Source: Phytophthora colocasiae
Lineage: Eukaryota > Oomycota > Peronosporomycetes > Peronosporales > Peronosporaceae
NCBI GenBank assembly: GCA_018806915.1
Contig: JAGKQI010000040.1
Span: 620,001 to 684,000, forward strand
Length of the DNA stretch: 64,000 nucleotides
Direction: 5' to 3'
Below are positions 43,845 through 54,676 of the stretch, one piece after another. Each line of letters opens with the position of its first letter. Within the stretch, counting starts at the first letter, position 1. The notes beneath the pieces were generated by a model. That model ran no database searches. It saw only the letters and a program-made list of their open reading frames with translations, and was not told the origin of the DNA. The position numbers and the translations under genes are program-made.

Positions 43845-44195
43845 ATGAAGGTAATTGTGACTGTGGCGATGGCTCTGCTGTTGGTGAGTGCACCCGTTGT
43901 CGCTCTGGATCGGGAAAAAAGACTGCGAGTCGTGAGTTCCGTTCACGCGAATGAACGCGTGCTGGTGAGCGGCCAGGAAGAGCGCGAGAAGAGACACGGT
44001 GATTGCGTGGACGACGGCACGCGTACTCAAGACCCTGTGTGCGCTTCGAACGGCAAGAAATACCTCAACATGAACCGCTACGAGTACAACAAGTGCCTCA
44101 TTAAGGCGGAGGAAGGCGAAGATATCACGATCGTTGACCTGGAGTTCTGCAGAGAAGCCATGCTGGAAGACATTGAAAGTGAGGGTCTCGCATGA
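43845..44195 (+). CDS. Kazal-like extracellular protease inhibitor 3 of 3
   Basis: This 116-residue secreted protein has a signal peptide (MKVIVTVAMALLLVSAPVVA), then a pro-region (LDREKRLRVVSSVHANERVL) ending in EEREKRHGDC, and a two-disulfide Kazal-like domain (DCVDDG, DPVCASNGKKYLN, YEYNKCLIK, EFCRE) with an acidic tail. The start was chosen at the ATG that begins the signal peptide; an upstream in-frame ATG (43674) would bury it. Pro-region and domain are strongly similar to copy 2, showing tandem duplication. Confidence 0.85.
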   Translation: MKVIVTVAMALLLVSAPVVALDREKRLRVVSSVHANERVLVSGQEEREKRHGDCVDDGTRTQDPVCASNGKKYLNMNRYEYNKCLIKAEEGEDITIVDLEFCREAMLEDIESEGLA

Positions 44196-44704
44196 AGCAA
44201 CAGCGTTAAATGACTTCCTCGATAATTATCAAGTTTTTTTCTATGGACAATAGCTTGCTTTTGTTCTGTTAGCAAGGGGGTAAGTAGTGGTTGCGTTGCA
44301 GCACGATCAATCGACGGTCTTCGCCTCCAATGGCATTCCAGAGCTTTCGAGGCGTTTTATCCTTAGGTGGCACTGGTGCTTGATGCTTACAGTAGAGTAA
44401 CGGGGATTCTGTCGAGCCCAGACCCAGTGCTGCGGCTTGTGGTAAATTCTGGCGTTCTCCAGTCTCATTTTGCTCACGTGACGGTCGCCGTGTTCGTGGG
44501 CTTGGTCCTAGAGTCTGGAGTAACAAAGGGGGCGAAGGAATCTGACTCCTCTTCCTTCGGTACGATGTGTCTCGCTGAGGAGCGCGCAGGAGCTTCTGGT
44601 ACGTAGATAAAGGACTGGAGAATGCACATTAGTTTTGAGGAATCGATCGATCAAGCTAACCAGTGACGCACAAGATTTTGTCACGCCAGTCCTCCTCCGG
44701 TTCG
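44196..44704. other. Intergenic region between convergent Kazal-like and WD40 genes
   Basis: Overlapping short frames on both strands (44269-44526 and 44367-44606) have no recognisable domain. It probably holds the 3' UTRs of the two genes. Confidence 0.45.
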
Positions 44705-47611
44705 TCATTCGCTTTCCGATTCACTACAACAGGAGTCAGAGGTGTCTGCAACAATGGAAACGTGAGGGGGTGACACAGCAATGGGGGAGGGGTCTAACAG
44801 TACCTGGTTTTCAGAACTGTTATTACGGATGAAGCTGCCTAGTCGGCTTGAAGGGATCCGACCGAAAGAGCTGAAACTTCGTAGTACTGGAGGTCGCAAA
44901 CACGCAGCCTCGATCGGTCTCCGAATGACGTGAGCTAGAAGCTGTTTCGCCGATTCGTCTGGACCTGGAGGTCGAATCGGAATGGAAATCCTCTGCTGGG
45001 GGACCAACGCCGTGCTTTCAGACACAGAGCTTTCTTGTGAAACTTTTTCTTTTACACGGCCAATTGGAGCAATCTCAGTACGTTTATCGACTGCATCAGC
45101 TTGTTGGTGTTGTGTATCACGAATCCGTCGTCGTGGTGCCGGCTTGGGTAACTTGTCAGGAAGAATGTCACGTCTGGAAATGAGGAATGTTCCTTTCGAG
45201 AGACCAGCTAGCAAGTCACCGTCCGCATTGAGAAAACACAAGCTAGTGACCGCCGTAGCCAACGTCACTTGACGAAGGAGAACTCGTTGCTGGTCCCAAA
45301 CTTTGACGATAGCGTCGACACTGGCGGTCAATACCAAAGATTTTTCATCTAGAAAGTCACCGGCACTCACGGTCGTACTGTGGTCGTCTACCCCCATGAA
45401 AGCTTCGACACTCGCTGCTTGATACCCGACTGCATGCAGAACGACACGCCCGTCGTCATATCCGCTTAATATGATCTCGGAGAGTGGGGATAGCGCGAAT
45501 ACGGACGGCGATTGACCCAGTTCCAGCACGTTTCGTAGAGCGAACTGCGGTTGAAGACTCCAGAGATGAACGCGAGCTAAAATATCCAAACTCACAAGCA
45601 GTGGAGAAGATGCACTGGTGCTTATATCCGCAATAGGAGCGTCATGGGAGTCCAGTGTTAACGCAGCTTCTCGCCCTCCACGCAGACCTGTATGCCAGAA
45701 AATTAACTGGCCGGAGTCACTGCCACACGCCACCCATTCCCACTCGGAGTGGACGAGAGCATTACGTCTTTGAGGTGGAATTACGATCGGGGGTGGAGTA
45801 TACTGAGACTGACGTCGCTGTTTTGCTGACCTCCCGGTTCCGGTTTGGCTGGTTCGTGAACGTTGCCACGCAGTGTTGAAAACCGGAGGAAATGGACACA
45901 CACAAATGCAACGTAAGGTGGATAGAGGGCTGCCGTTATCTCGAGGCCCCCCTACAGCATTGTTTGACAGCGCTCCGATACAAAGGGACTCGGTGCTGGC
46001 GCTGTTGTCTTCATTCAGTTCATCCAATTCGCTAGAAATTGCTTTAGCAGTGGGCGAGTTGAGGTCGATAACTCGCTCGATGCTACTTGTCGTTGCTCTA
46101 GTTCCTTCCTCTGGGTCGATTTCACCGTCGATTTCACCGTCATTGGGCGTTCGTTTACGCTGTTGGGGGGCTGCGTTCACAATGATCAACTTCTGACTGC
46201 TGAGTAGAAGAAACAAGTGCTGCGAGACTGGATGGAGCGCAAAGGCGACGAGATCCAGAGCCTGTTCGTCTGGAATCCATGTGAAACTTGGCGCTTCATT
46301 ATGCATACGACCGGCGAAAACACGCAGCGTTTTATCCATACACACGACCAGGACGAGCTGATGCGTTTTAGCTGGCGAGTTATCTGCTTCTCCGTCGTCG
46401 CTTTTATCTTCGTCCGAGTCGGAGCTTTTGTCCTCAGTAATTTCACCTTGAACGTGCTCTCCACTAGCCAAATGTCTTGCCAGAGGCCTTCGAGCTAGTA
46501 GACCTTTGAGGGGGAACACTACGCGCTGCAGGATGCTAACAGGCACGTGGCAAGGCTGGTGCTCCTTCAAAATGGACTGAATGTCGTAAATCTTGACGGT
46601 ATTGCGTAGCCGACAGCAGAATCGACCAGCCAACTCAACTTCAGTAGTACGAGAACCTGTACTAGCAGGAGGAAGTAACTGCAACGCGTGAACGGCACTG
46701 CCAACGTCAAGGCGGTGGGCTTGTCGACGTGCCTCAAGGTCCCATAACCTCACGGAACCATCCAAAGAACTCGACATCACAAGACGAGAGGGAGCGTGTT
46801 CTACCAAACTGGTAACCGGCTGCGTATGATCCTTGAAGACATGGACAATCGAGATGGGGTGGAGCGAAAGCACGACGATCACGCCGCTGCTCGTGCCACA
46901 GATGAGATACTTGGCACGCTCCAGGACCACGAAAGCAGTTAGCGTGCCATGTTCACCTAGGAACAAGTCATCCCAGCGTTCGAGATGAGCTCCGTCGACC
47001 GTGTTGAAGACGTCGATCCAGCGTCTAGTCTGTGCGTACAACCGTGTGCTCTGACCAAGTTGAAGGCTTTCCACCCAACCTGCACGCTCCGGTGAAGTTT
47101 TAGGCGGTTTGGCTTTATTCCGATTCGAATTGGTGACTGTAGTGCTGTGGAAGAATTTCGGCAGTGGAGTGAATTCATAGTGAACATTGAGAGCCCCTTC
47201 CGGCATACCGGACGGTCGTGGCTTGATCTGCCACGCTGTGCAGCCGTCAACGCCCCCAGTGAGCAGTCGATTGTGTAGATCGTCGAAAACTAAACAGAGA
47301 ACGGTGCTGCGACTTGTGAAGAGAGCTGCTAGCTCGTTGAGATTCGGATCATACAACCGCAAAGCTCCGTCCAAGGCTGAAGCTACGAAAATCTGCCGAG
47401 CGTCAATGTATGTGATGGCTTGGATGAAGCGAGACGTTCGAGCCGGCAAGTTGACAACGCGTAATAGACCACCTGTCGAGCGCCAAAGTCTCATGCTTGT
47501 TTCATCAACTGAAGTGAAAGTATCTTGGTGCCGGTTGTAGCACACAGCACCAAGTGTGGAGTTGTGGCCAGTGTATTCATACTCGTCCCGGATCACTGCG
47601 CTCTGAAACAT
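44705..47611 (-). CDS. Large WD40-repeat protein
   Basis: This 968-residue, single-exon protein begins at ATG 47611. WD40 blades are visible from about residue 15 to 330 (YTGHNSTLGAVCYN, LLTGGVDGCTAWQIK, VTSLVEHAPSRLVMSSSLDG with SVRLWDLEARRQAHRLD). A second set lies around residues 640-830 (WEWVACGSDSGQLIFWH, LVLTASVDAIVKVWDQQ), separated by a charged, disordered insert (residues 375-420, 500-600). The last 120 residues are basic and Ser-rich and end in an acidic Ser/Glu tail. Two propellers would make a scaffold. Large WD40 proteins of this layout are common in cilia of eukaryotes, but nothing here fixes the partner or location. Confidence 0.82.
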   Translation of the reverse strand: MFQSAVIRDEYEYTGHNSTLGAVCYNRHQDTFTSVDETSMRLWRSTGGLLRVVNLPARTSRFIQAITYIDARQIFVASALDGALRLYDPNLNELAALFTSRSTVLCLVFDDLHNRLLTGGVDGCTAWQIKPRPSGMPEGALNVHYEFTPLPKFFHSTTVTNSNRNKAKPPKTSPERAGWVESLQLGQSTRLYAQTRRWIDVFNTVDGAHLERWDDLFLGEHGTLTAFVVLERAKYLICGTSSGVIVVLSLHPISIVHVFKDHTQPVTSLVEHAPSRLVMSSSLDGSVRLWDLEARRQAHRLDVGSAVHALQLLPPASTGSRTTEVELAGRFCCRLRNTVKIYDIQSILKEHQPCHVPVSILQRVVFPLKGLLARRPLARHLASGEHVQGEITEDKSSDSDEDKSDDGEADNSPAKTHQLVLVVCMDKTLRVFAGRMHNEAPSFTWIPDEQALDLVAFALHPVSQHLFLLLSSQKLIIVNAAPQQRKRTPNDGEIDGEIDPEEGTRATTSSIERVIDLNSPTAKAISSELDELNEDNSASTESLCIGALSNNAVGGPRDNGSPLSTLRCICVCPFPPVFNTAWQRSRTSQTGTGRSAKQRRQSQYTPPPIVIPPQRRNALVHSEWEWVACGSDSGQLIFWHTGLRGGREAALTLDSHDAPIADISTSASSPLLVSLDILARVHLWSLQPQFALRNVLELGQSPSVFALSPLSEIILSGYDDGRVVLHAVGYQAASVEAFMGVDDHSTTVSAGDFLDEKSLVLTASVDAIVKVWDQQRVLLRQVTLATAVTSLCFLNADGDLLAGLSKGTFLISRRDILPDKLPKPAPRRRIRDTQHQQADAVDKRTEIAPIGRVKEKVSQESSVSESTALVPQQRISIPIRPPGPDESAKQLLAHVIRRPIEAACLRPPVLRSFSSFGRIPSSRLGSFIRNNSSENQVLLDPSPIAVSPPHVSIVADTSDSCCSESESE

Positions 47612-48346
47612 GCTGATGCAAAATGCGAAATGTATTAGAAAACTACATGTACCAGTATATTTTAGGCCAAGGAATAGGTTTATCTGGTAGCATGAATACC
47701 TACGTAGACTTACAACGGAACGTCCAGGAGCTGCCCTCTACATGCGAAGTTTTTCTTGAGAAGGGCGCAAGTACACGACCCCAATGCCGCGAAGGTCTGC
47801 CTCCTATGCGAATTTCCCTGTGCCGACGAAATCTGTTTCTACATACGGTGAGGAGAGCAAGAAGCGAATAGAATAAAGACATTCAGAAAAGAAGGAGAAG
47901 TGAAATGAAAGCTGGATAAAAAGAAGATATCTCTTCTGTTTCAGTCCGGTGCAAACCGATCTCGGTGAGCTAACAATTAACCTTAGTCACCGTTTCTCTG
48001 GTCGATCGACTGAGCAGGTACGTGCTGCTCTTCTCGCGTAAAGATCAACTTTGCACCCTGGACATATCCGCGTAGCCAGCAGTTCAAAGACTTGCAGAGA
48101 TCCATTAAGATTCCTATCAACACGCAAACTATATATCGAGCTGCCTAAGTGACTAACCTTTTCGTTGAGAATGCAACGGATATCACAAGTCTTTCGTTAG
48201 GACCAACGTGCGGTACAGCTGTGGGGTCACAAGTTTGAATCAAAAGCTGCTGGGTTAGTCGACTCATGACAGATCTCGATGGCATTTGTGGTCAACCAAC
48301 CACGGCAACGAGGGAGTTCGGGAGAGTTGGAAAAACAAAGTCTACT
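47612..48346. other. Divergent promoter region between WD40 and pectate lyase genes
   Basis: No supported gene; the short frames have no domain. A TACATGTA palindrome lies at 47644-47651, about 35 bases upstream of the WD40 start codon. Confidence 0.5.
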
Positions 48347-48360
48347 TCATTCTCAAATTC
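48347..48360 (+). promoter_or_regulatory. Inr/FPR-like core promoter of the pectate lyase gene
   Basis: TCATTCTCAAATTC fits the oomycete initiator/flanking consensus (TCATTYYNCAWTTT) at most positions and ends eight bases before the ATG, implying a very short 5' UTR. Confidence 0.55.
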
Positions 48361-48368
48361 ACTCCAAG

Positions 48369-49403
48369 ATGGTTAAGATTTTCACTATCGCTACCTCCGC
48401 AGTCTTTGCTATTGCCACTGCTACTGCCGCTTCGGTGCCGGACGGAACGTGGCCAACCAGCCAGGGCGATGTCTACTACACGGAGCCCTACACCGTCGCC
48501 GCCGGGGAGACGTTCGACGGCGGTCTCAAGACGTACCAGCGATCGGACATCACGTGCGAAGGCCAAGAGGAGAGTGGGTCATCCACTGCCGTGTTTCTCG
48601 TTGAGGCTGGAGGCACTTTGAAGAACGTCATCATCGGAGCCGACCAAATGGAGGGTGTCCACTGCGACGACTCCGACTGCACCATCGAGAATGTGTGGTG
48701 GGACGACGTGTGCGAGGACGCTCTGAGTATCAAGGGTGGGTCGGCTTCAAGCGTGTCGACCGTCACAGGTGGTGGGGCCCGTAACGCCGACGACAAGGTG
48801 ATCCAGCACAACGGCTATGGCACCGTCAAGATCGACGGCTTCTACGCCGAGACGTTCGGGAAGTTGTATCGTTCGTGTGGCACGTGTGGGGATAGACAGC
48901 GTTTCGTCACGGTGTCCAATGTGTACGCTGTGAATCCCAGCGTGAGCATCGTGACGGTGAACGATAACTACGGCGATGAGGCCACGTTGAGCAACATTTG
49001 GATCAAGGCAGATGATGACAGCTACGCGGTGTGTGCGTGGTCTCAAGGCAGTGAAGATGGCGAGCCGACGGAACTGGGTGATGGCATCAAGGATCCATTG
49101 TGTCAATACTCGGAGAGCGACATTCACGTGAATGGTGATGTGTCAACAACAACCGGAACCTCGTCGAACTCGACCAGTTCAACATCGACCTCCACTACGA
49201 CCACGTCAAGCGCGTCGTCGACCCAGCAGACGTCCGCCAGCTCGTACAGTGACAACAAGCAAGAGAGTTCGAAGTCCACCGAAACGAGCGCACCGTCAAC
49301 CAGCTCCGAGTCCAAAAAGGATATCGACAACGACAATGACGACGATGAAAAGAAGAGCTCGGGTGATGATGACGACGATGACAAGGACAGTAGCGACGAC
49401 TAA
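48369..49403 (+). CDS. Secreted pectate lyase, family PL3
   Basis: This 344-residue protein would cleave de-esterified pectin by beta-elimination in plant cell walls. The signal peptide is MVKIFTIATSAVFAIATATA. The PL3 parallel beta-helix covers about residues 24-255 (GGTLKNVIIGADQMEGVHC, NVWWDDVCEDALSIKGGS, DKVIQHNGYGTVKIDGFYA, YRSCGTCGDRQR), with paired cysteines and the Asp-rich calcium-binding surface. After the domain there is a Ser/Thr-rich stretch (about 265-325) likely to be O-glycosylated, ending in a strongly acidic Asp/Ser/Lys tail. The start at 48369 puts the signal peptide first and follows the Inr-like site; an upstream in-frame ATG at 48279 does not. Confidence 0.9.
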   Translation: MVKIFTIATSAVFAIATATAASVPDGTWPTSQGDVYYTEPYTVAAGETFDGGLKTYQRSDITCEGQEESGSSTAVFLVEAGGTLKNVIIGADQMEGVHCDDSDCTIENVWWDDVCEDALSIKGGSASSVSTVTGGGARNADDKVIQHNGYGTVKIDGFYAETFGKLYRSCGTCGDRQRFVTVSNVYAVNPSVSIVTVNDNYGDEATLSNIWIKADDDSYAVCAWSQGSEDGEPTELGDGIKDPLCQYSESDIHVNGDVSTTTGTSSNSTSSTSTSTTTTSSASSTQQTSASSYSDNKQESSKSTETSAPSTSSESKKDIDNDNDDDEKKSSGDDDDDDKDSSDD

Positions 49404-49608
49404 GTGAGCAACAGCTGCATGTACATGAGTTTACGTTGCGTCTAGAACGTTGAATGACAAGGAAGATATTGTCACGTTCCCTCGTTATCATGTACTGATT
49501 TAATATATCTATGCATGTCTTTAGGACTATTTTCCGGACTACTTGCTCTAAACTTAGTGGAGACTCTTTGGCAATGAAACGGACGGTGGAAGAGCGCAGA
49601 TAGCAGTG

Positions 49609-51852
49609 ATGAAGGCGACTACATGTGTAAGGTAAGGTCTCCTTAGCTGTAGGTAAGCTCCTGGTGTCGATCTGGTGGCTGGAAAGACTTTATGAGTTTT
49701 TGTGTGTGTTTTTTTTATTATAGGGTGGTTTTACCATCGGACGAACTGGTTCGGATGGAATGTGCTCTCAATATGACGGTAGCAGAACTAGTGCGAGCGT
49801 TGGAGAAACGTAGTAATTTCCAGAAAATTATTGGAGCTGATCGGAATGGAGAGGGTTATGGTTCTTGTGGCAATAATAATTGTGAAGCAGACCCAGCGAC
49901 GGAATGTTTGTCTGTGTCCAAGATCTCTCGAGGGAAACTCTCCCTTGTTCGTTCGGATTCAGGTAAAGTTTTTTTTTTAATGTTTAAAAAATTTGTAAGA
50001 GTACTGATTTGGTTGTGCAGAATTAAAAGCAGGGTCCCTGGTGGCTGATGAGGTGGAAGAACTCGATATTTTGGAGTTCCAATACGTTAATTCGGAGTGG
50101 AAACCAGAGATAAGCTTTCGACAGTCACGGAGGATTTCACCTATCGTTCATTCAGAGCCTTTCAAGGTGGTTGAAGCTGTCAGACCAATTGTGACTACAG
50201 GAGACCAGATTACCCCCACAGAAGCGCTTCGAGCAGCATCAGAAGTGAGGATGAAAGAGATCATTCAGCACTCCAGCGTTAGACGGACAGCTCTACGAAG
50301 AAGAGGAGCACGAAGACATCCTTCTTCTCGAAATAAGCGACGAGTACTGTTTCTCTCCAGCAAGAGACGTGAGCACACTGTGCGAGTTCTCCTTCAAGCA
50401 GGGATGCAACTGATTGAGCGTCTTCAACTGGTTCAAAAAGACGTGCGAGAGCTTGTCTTCTTTCTACGTGATGCAATTCTTTCCGGTCACACGCTGAGTA
50501 CTGACGAACTGCTGTCGTTAGCGAGGACTATGGTGGATTCGCTCGCTCCGTCATGTACTGATTCAAGTACGAACATATTCTCACCCCCGCACGATTCGAA
50601 GGAGAACCTAGTACGTCGTTTATCGTGTGATGTTGCAGGTCAAGACGGGGGAGTAACTGTTTTAGTAGACGGATGGGTCGTCAGTGCCGAGTGGGGGACA
50701 TTTTGGAGATCCCAGCGAAGAGAATACGCTTGTTTGTGCGACAACCACATGCTCTACTTCTTCTCCAGTAGAAGGCACTGTTCAGACTTCGTGTTTGAGC
50801 TGGGGCGTGAACGTGACGGCACAGATTCGGAAGCAAGTAAGCGCTTCTTAAAGGAGAATCGTCCTTTGAGTCAGATTGATCTGTCAAAAACGGACTGGAC
50901 AGTGCGGAAAAGTGTCCAAGACGAGTCTGGCAAGTTGCATCGCAACGCCTTCGCGTTTTTCGACTCAAACGGCAGGATGCGACTGGTTCTGGACGTTGAC
51001 ACGGCTGAAGGTGCTGCACTGTGGATTCGATTGATTTCTCATGAAATGAGCCAGAACAAGTTGTTCACCCGAGTGCGTCAGTTGAACGGAGAAGCATCCG
51101 CGAAGGCTGAGCCGGAGGAAGACGAGAATTTGAACCCGCTAGCCGCGTGGATGGACATTTTAACCCAGTTTTCGACGAGTATTGACGGTCAGCACTCACT
51201 GATAATCCCACTACCTTCGCTGTACTCGCAGATTGACCGTATGAACGGGACAGCTCGAGCCGATCGGTACAAGTCCTGGACTCTCAGCCAAGCGTTAAAG
51301 GACCTGCAACGGGATCGAGTCAAGATCAACGGGTTGTTGCTTGCTGGTGCTTCGTTGGAAGCAAACATTCTAGCGTTAACACTGGAGATTTTGAGGTGCA
51401 CCAAGCCAACGCGTGAGAATAACTGTACGGAGTCAACTTCTGCTGTGGAAATGGCAGCGCTTCGGTTCGCGCGACAGATTATTATCTGCAGCTCCCGCAC
51501 GCACGGAGGAGGAGATATTCTGGATACGTTGCATCTGTTGTTTGGCAACCAGAGGTTCTGCATTTGTCCAGATGCAACGTCAATGGAGCCGATCGAGATC
51601 AACATTTCTAAGGTGCCTAGCACAGAAGCTCCTCTCGGAGCGCATGTTACGATGAAGATGACGTATCGTGTGATCCCAACGGACTTGATTGGGCCCATGG
51701 ATGATCAAATTGACACAAATGGGAGTGCTTCTGTCACAACTGCTTCCGATGCTGAGTTCAAGATTGTAGGCACGTATTCCCAACGGTTGAGTTGCCATTT
51801 TATCGAAGCCAACGATCTCGAAGGAAGCGTCTTGCTGGAATTCAGAGAATGA
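49609..51852 (+). CDS. PH-domain protein with N-terminal ubiquitin-like region
   Basis: Three exons are predicted: 49609-49631, 49724-49962 and 50021-51852, joined through GT...AG introns of 92 and 58 bp, giving 697 residues. The first exon codes only seven residues (MKATTCV) but completes a beta-strand-like start (CVRVVLPSDELVRMEC) that resembles a ubiquitin-fold or Ras-binding segment (residues 1-40). A basic stretch (about 185-205) precedes a PH domain at about 297-430 (LVDGWVVSAEWGTFWRS to AALWIRLISHEM). The C-terminal 270 residues have no recognised domain. It probably acts at membranes in signalling. The first exon is inferred from splice signals only. Confidence 0.7.
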
Positions 51853-51912
51853 AGCTCATTCTCTTTACTGTTTACGCCAGCGGTACCCACTCTACAGTAC
51901 TCTTATGATATA

Positions 51913-52050
51913 CACCTTTGCCCGGCCAAAGTGGGCTAATCAGCATCCAATGTGGGCAGGATTAATTTTAGGCGGCTGACAGAAACCCAAAACAGCCCAT
52001 TTTTTTCACACAATCAAAGTGGGCTAATCATCATTCAAAGCGGGCAACTA
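51913..52050 (+). repeat. Left terminal inverted repeat with internal direct repeats
   Basis: It is identical to the right arm for the first 87 or so bases, then differs by a small indel in a T-run. The direct-repeat units begin near 51926 and 52012 (CAAAGTGGGCTAATCA in both) and would be transposase-binding sites. Confidence 0.85.
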
Positions 52051-52499
52051 CCAGCCAATCATTCGTACATGTACAGTACTTCGCATGCGCCCGAAATGAG
52101 AGCGGTGTAATGACACAGACAAGTCAGATGAACAGCACAGAAAAAAAGTATACTTGCACAGAAAGAAAAGGAATGTCACGTAAAACTAGGTGTATTGGCG
52201 TAAAATCACAGAAAAAAAGGTTGATACCACAGAAACCAAGCTAGAATAAGGTGGGGCACACCAAGTGCGAACATCAGTCCTAGAATTGTGAAAAGCACGG
52301 AAGCCAGTCAATCTTAAAAGAGCCACACAGCTCTCAAAGAAGGTGACAACAAAATTGCTGGTGACTGCGCAAGAAACTACTCGTAAGATCGGCGTTAGAC
52401 CCAGATCCTCCACGCGCGCGCCACTGCCCCCCGCTCAAACACGTCCAGAGTCTGATTGTTTCTGGCTCGCGGCTAGCAATTGTGTAATGTGCAACGAAA
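52051..52499. other. Non-coding stretch between the left IR and the MULE
   Basis: There is no supported gene. Recurrent CACAGAAAAAAAG-type phrases occur at 52136, 52156 and 52207. This part belongs to the core of the Tc1-like element. Confidence 0.4.
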
Positions 52500-52577
52500 A
52501 TCGGTGACAGAATAAACATCGGTGACAAAGGTTTTTGTTTATTGACCCAGCTCAGTTCCAAGCATTACAACCACGGA

Positions 52578-54240
52578 CGGATGCCACGAGGTGGGGTATA
52601 CTTGTGGGAGCTTGTCAGCTCCCTAAAGTCTGATCAGGAAATTAAACGCCTTCGCGACATTGAGTTTTGCTGCTCAAAAGTTACCCACTCGGACTCAGCA
52701 CGTCCTTGCGCTATCAACGAAACGAGAGAGCACCTAATGACAGAGCAGCGGCTTCAATGTGAGCATAACGTGCAAGTTGTATGGAAAGTGTCGATTTTGT
52801 GTGGAAGGTGTGGGTGTGCAAGCAGGTTGAAGAATGGCAAGTTTTTCACAATGGCGTTGATCATATTCGAGACGAGGTCGTTGAGTGCCAAGGACGCCAC
52901 AGCACGGTCATAACCGAGGAGACGAAAAGGTTCATTTTACAGCAAGACAATTCGGGAATTGCACCGCAGCAAATATGGAGCAATCTACGCAGTTCCGATA
53001 TTGTCCAACCACACAGAGGCTACCCAACGCTACCACAAGTATCACACTGTGCCAAGTATCTTCGGCGCTTGCAAGGCACGAAGAATTGTGTTAGCGCAAT
53101 CAAAGAGGTTCTTCGACAACATTGCTTCAATCCAACAGGCGACTGGACAAGGCATTTTGTTTCGGTACGAATGAGGATGAGAGTGGATTTCCAAAGGTTG
53201 GAAGGGGGAACAGACGACGATTCGTTTGTCGTTGTTGGTATCTCTCGAGCCGTGGCCTTATTGACACTTGTTTAGATTTTGCGTCGGCCAGTCGATACAC
53301 ACTGTTTCACGCAGATGCAACTTTAAGCTAAGTGATCTCGGATATCCTGTTATTACGTGTGGATTTTCAGATTCATCAAGATCCCTATCAACTAGCAGCA
53401 ATTTCCGTTGTAAGCCGGCGTACGTACAAAGAATACTCTATGTGTTTGAGTGCTCGTGAAACTAGTTCGGAAAGTCCGTCCGTCGTCGAAGTTACAAATT
53501 GATGCCGTTATGGGGAGATGCTGAGGATGCTCAGCCCAACGGCTTCCAGCAAGTACCAGAGTTCTCTGCGGCAACATATCTCATGTGCTTCTTTCACGTG
53601 CTTTTACAACGTTCGCAAGAGAACTAAGCATTTGCTGCCAGAGCATCGCAAGGCTGTAATGGACGGCATCATTCGTATTCATTACGTGGATAATATGACA
53701 GCATATTACGCAGTCAAGGAGGAAGTACTAGCAAGCTGGAAGAAGATACCTCAGTTGCAAACGTTTACCATCTACTTTACTGACCAGTGGCTGGAAAGTA
53801 GGTATTGGCGCTGGCAAGTTTTCCATACACCTTGTGGATACGCGACAACCAACAATCCTTGTGAAACTTTCAATGCTACGTTGAAAAAATATACCGGGCG
53901 GCGTAGGTATTACATGCAGCGATTATTGTCCAAGTGCCTGGTCGTCCGCGATACGAAAAGCGTTTCATCCTACTGCCGAAACCAGATCCTGCAACCAAGC
54001 ACAAATCTTGTGAAAGCTTCCAGCGCTTTGGCTGGCACTGACCGTGTGGAAGTGTATGCTACGGAGAAATGCCGCTTGTGTCGCGTCAAGCACATTTCTC
54101 AGGGAAGCGCTACTCAACAGCCTGAGCCGCGGGCACTGGAGGAGTTTTGTTGCGCAGTTGATGGTCCATTTGTAACGTCGTCCCAAGCAATGGATTTTCA
54201 AGAAGATGACAACCTTATTCTGGGACAGGCTCTTTGGTAG
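52578..54240 (+). pseudogene. MULE transposase (multiple frameshifts)
   Basis: The N-terminal part holds a FLYWCH-like region and a conserved linker in two frames (VWKVWVCKQVEEWQVFHNGV, ETKRFILQQDNSGIAPQQIW, HCAKYLRRLQGTKNCVSAI). The catalytic region is scattered over frames between 53200 and 53600 (DFASASRYTLFHADAT-like). The C-terminal helical region is in one 240-residue frame from 53518 (DNMTAYYAVKEEVLASWKK, YATTNNPCETFNATLKKYT), ending with a SWIM-like Cys/His stretch (YATEKCRLCRVKHISQ). It is not functional in this state. Confidence 0.75.
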
Positions 54241-54676
54241 AGAGGAGGATCGTGTGCGTGCTGCTAAATTGTACGACAATATCGTGTCATGGTCGCTTCA
54301 GTACGCAAACGTCACCGAAATGCCCGAGACCGGCTGGATAGTAGATGTGGGATAAGTGCCTTGCACTTGCCATCATTACGTCAAGTTTAAAATGTGCGCA
54401 CACATCATAATCGCACGCAAGGCGAAACGACTTGGGCGTCCTGGAGTCGAGGATAAAAACGTGAAGCTCTTTTAATCGACAAGTGCGCAAGCTTTCATCA
54501 GCAAGGCCGAAGCAGAAGAAAAAGAAAACCCACGGCGTAACTCAGGAAACGACTGCCGAGACTGCTCTGCCGCTCACTACTCCTTCTTGGGGCGCCCGCC
54601 GCTTGCGTCTAGAGCGATGGACGCAGTTTATACTGTGTCCGGATACCTAGGTCTATCATTCCAATTGCATAAGGCT

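Noticed and set aside
49124..49384. Ser/Val-rich minus-strand frame opposite the pectate lyase tail
   Set aside because: It is the antisense of the low-complexity Ser/Thr/Asp tail.
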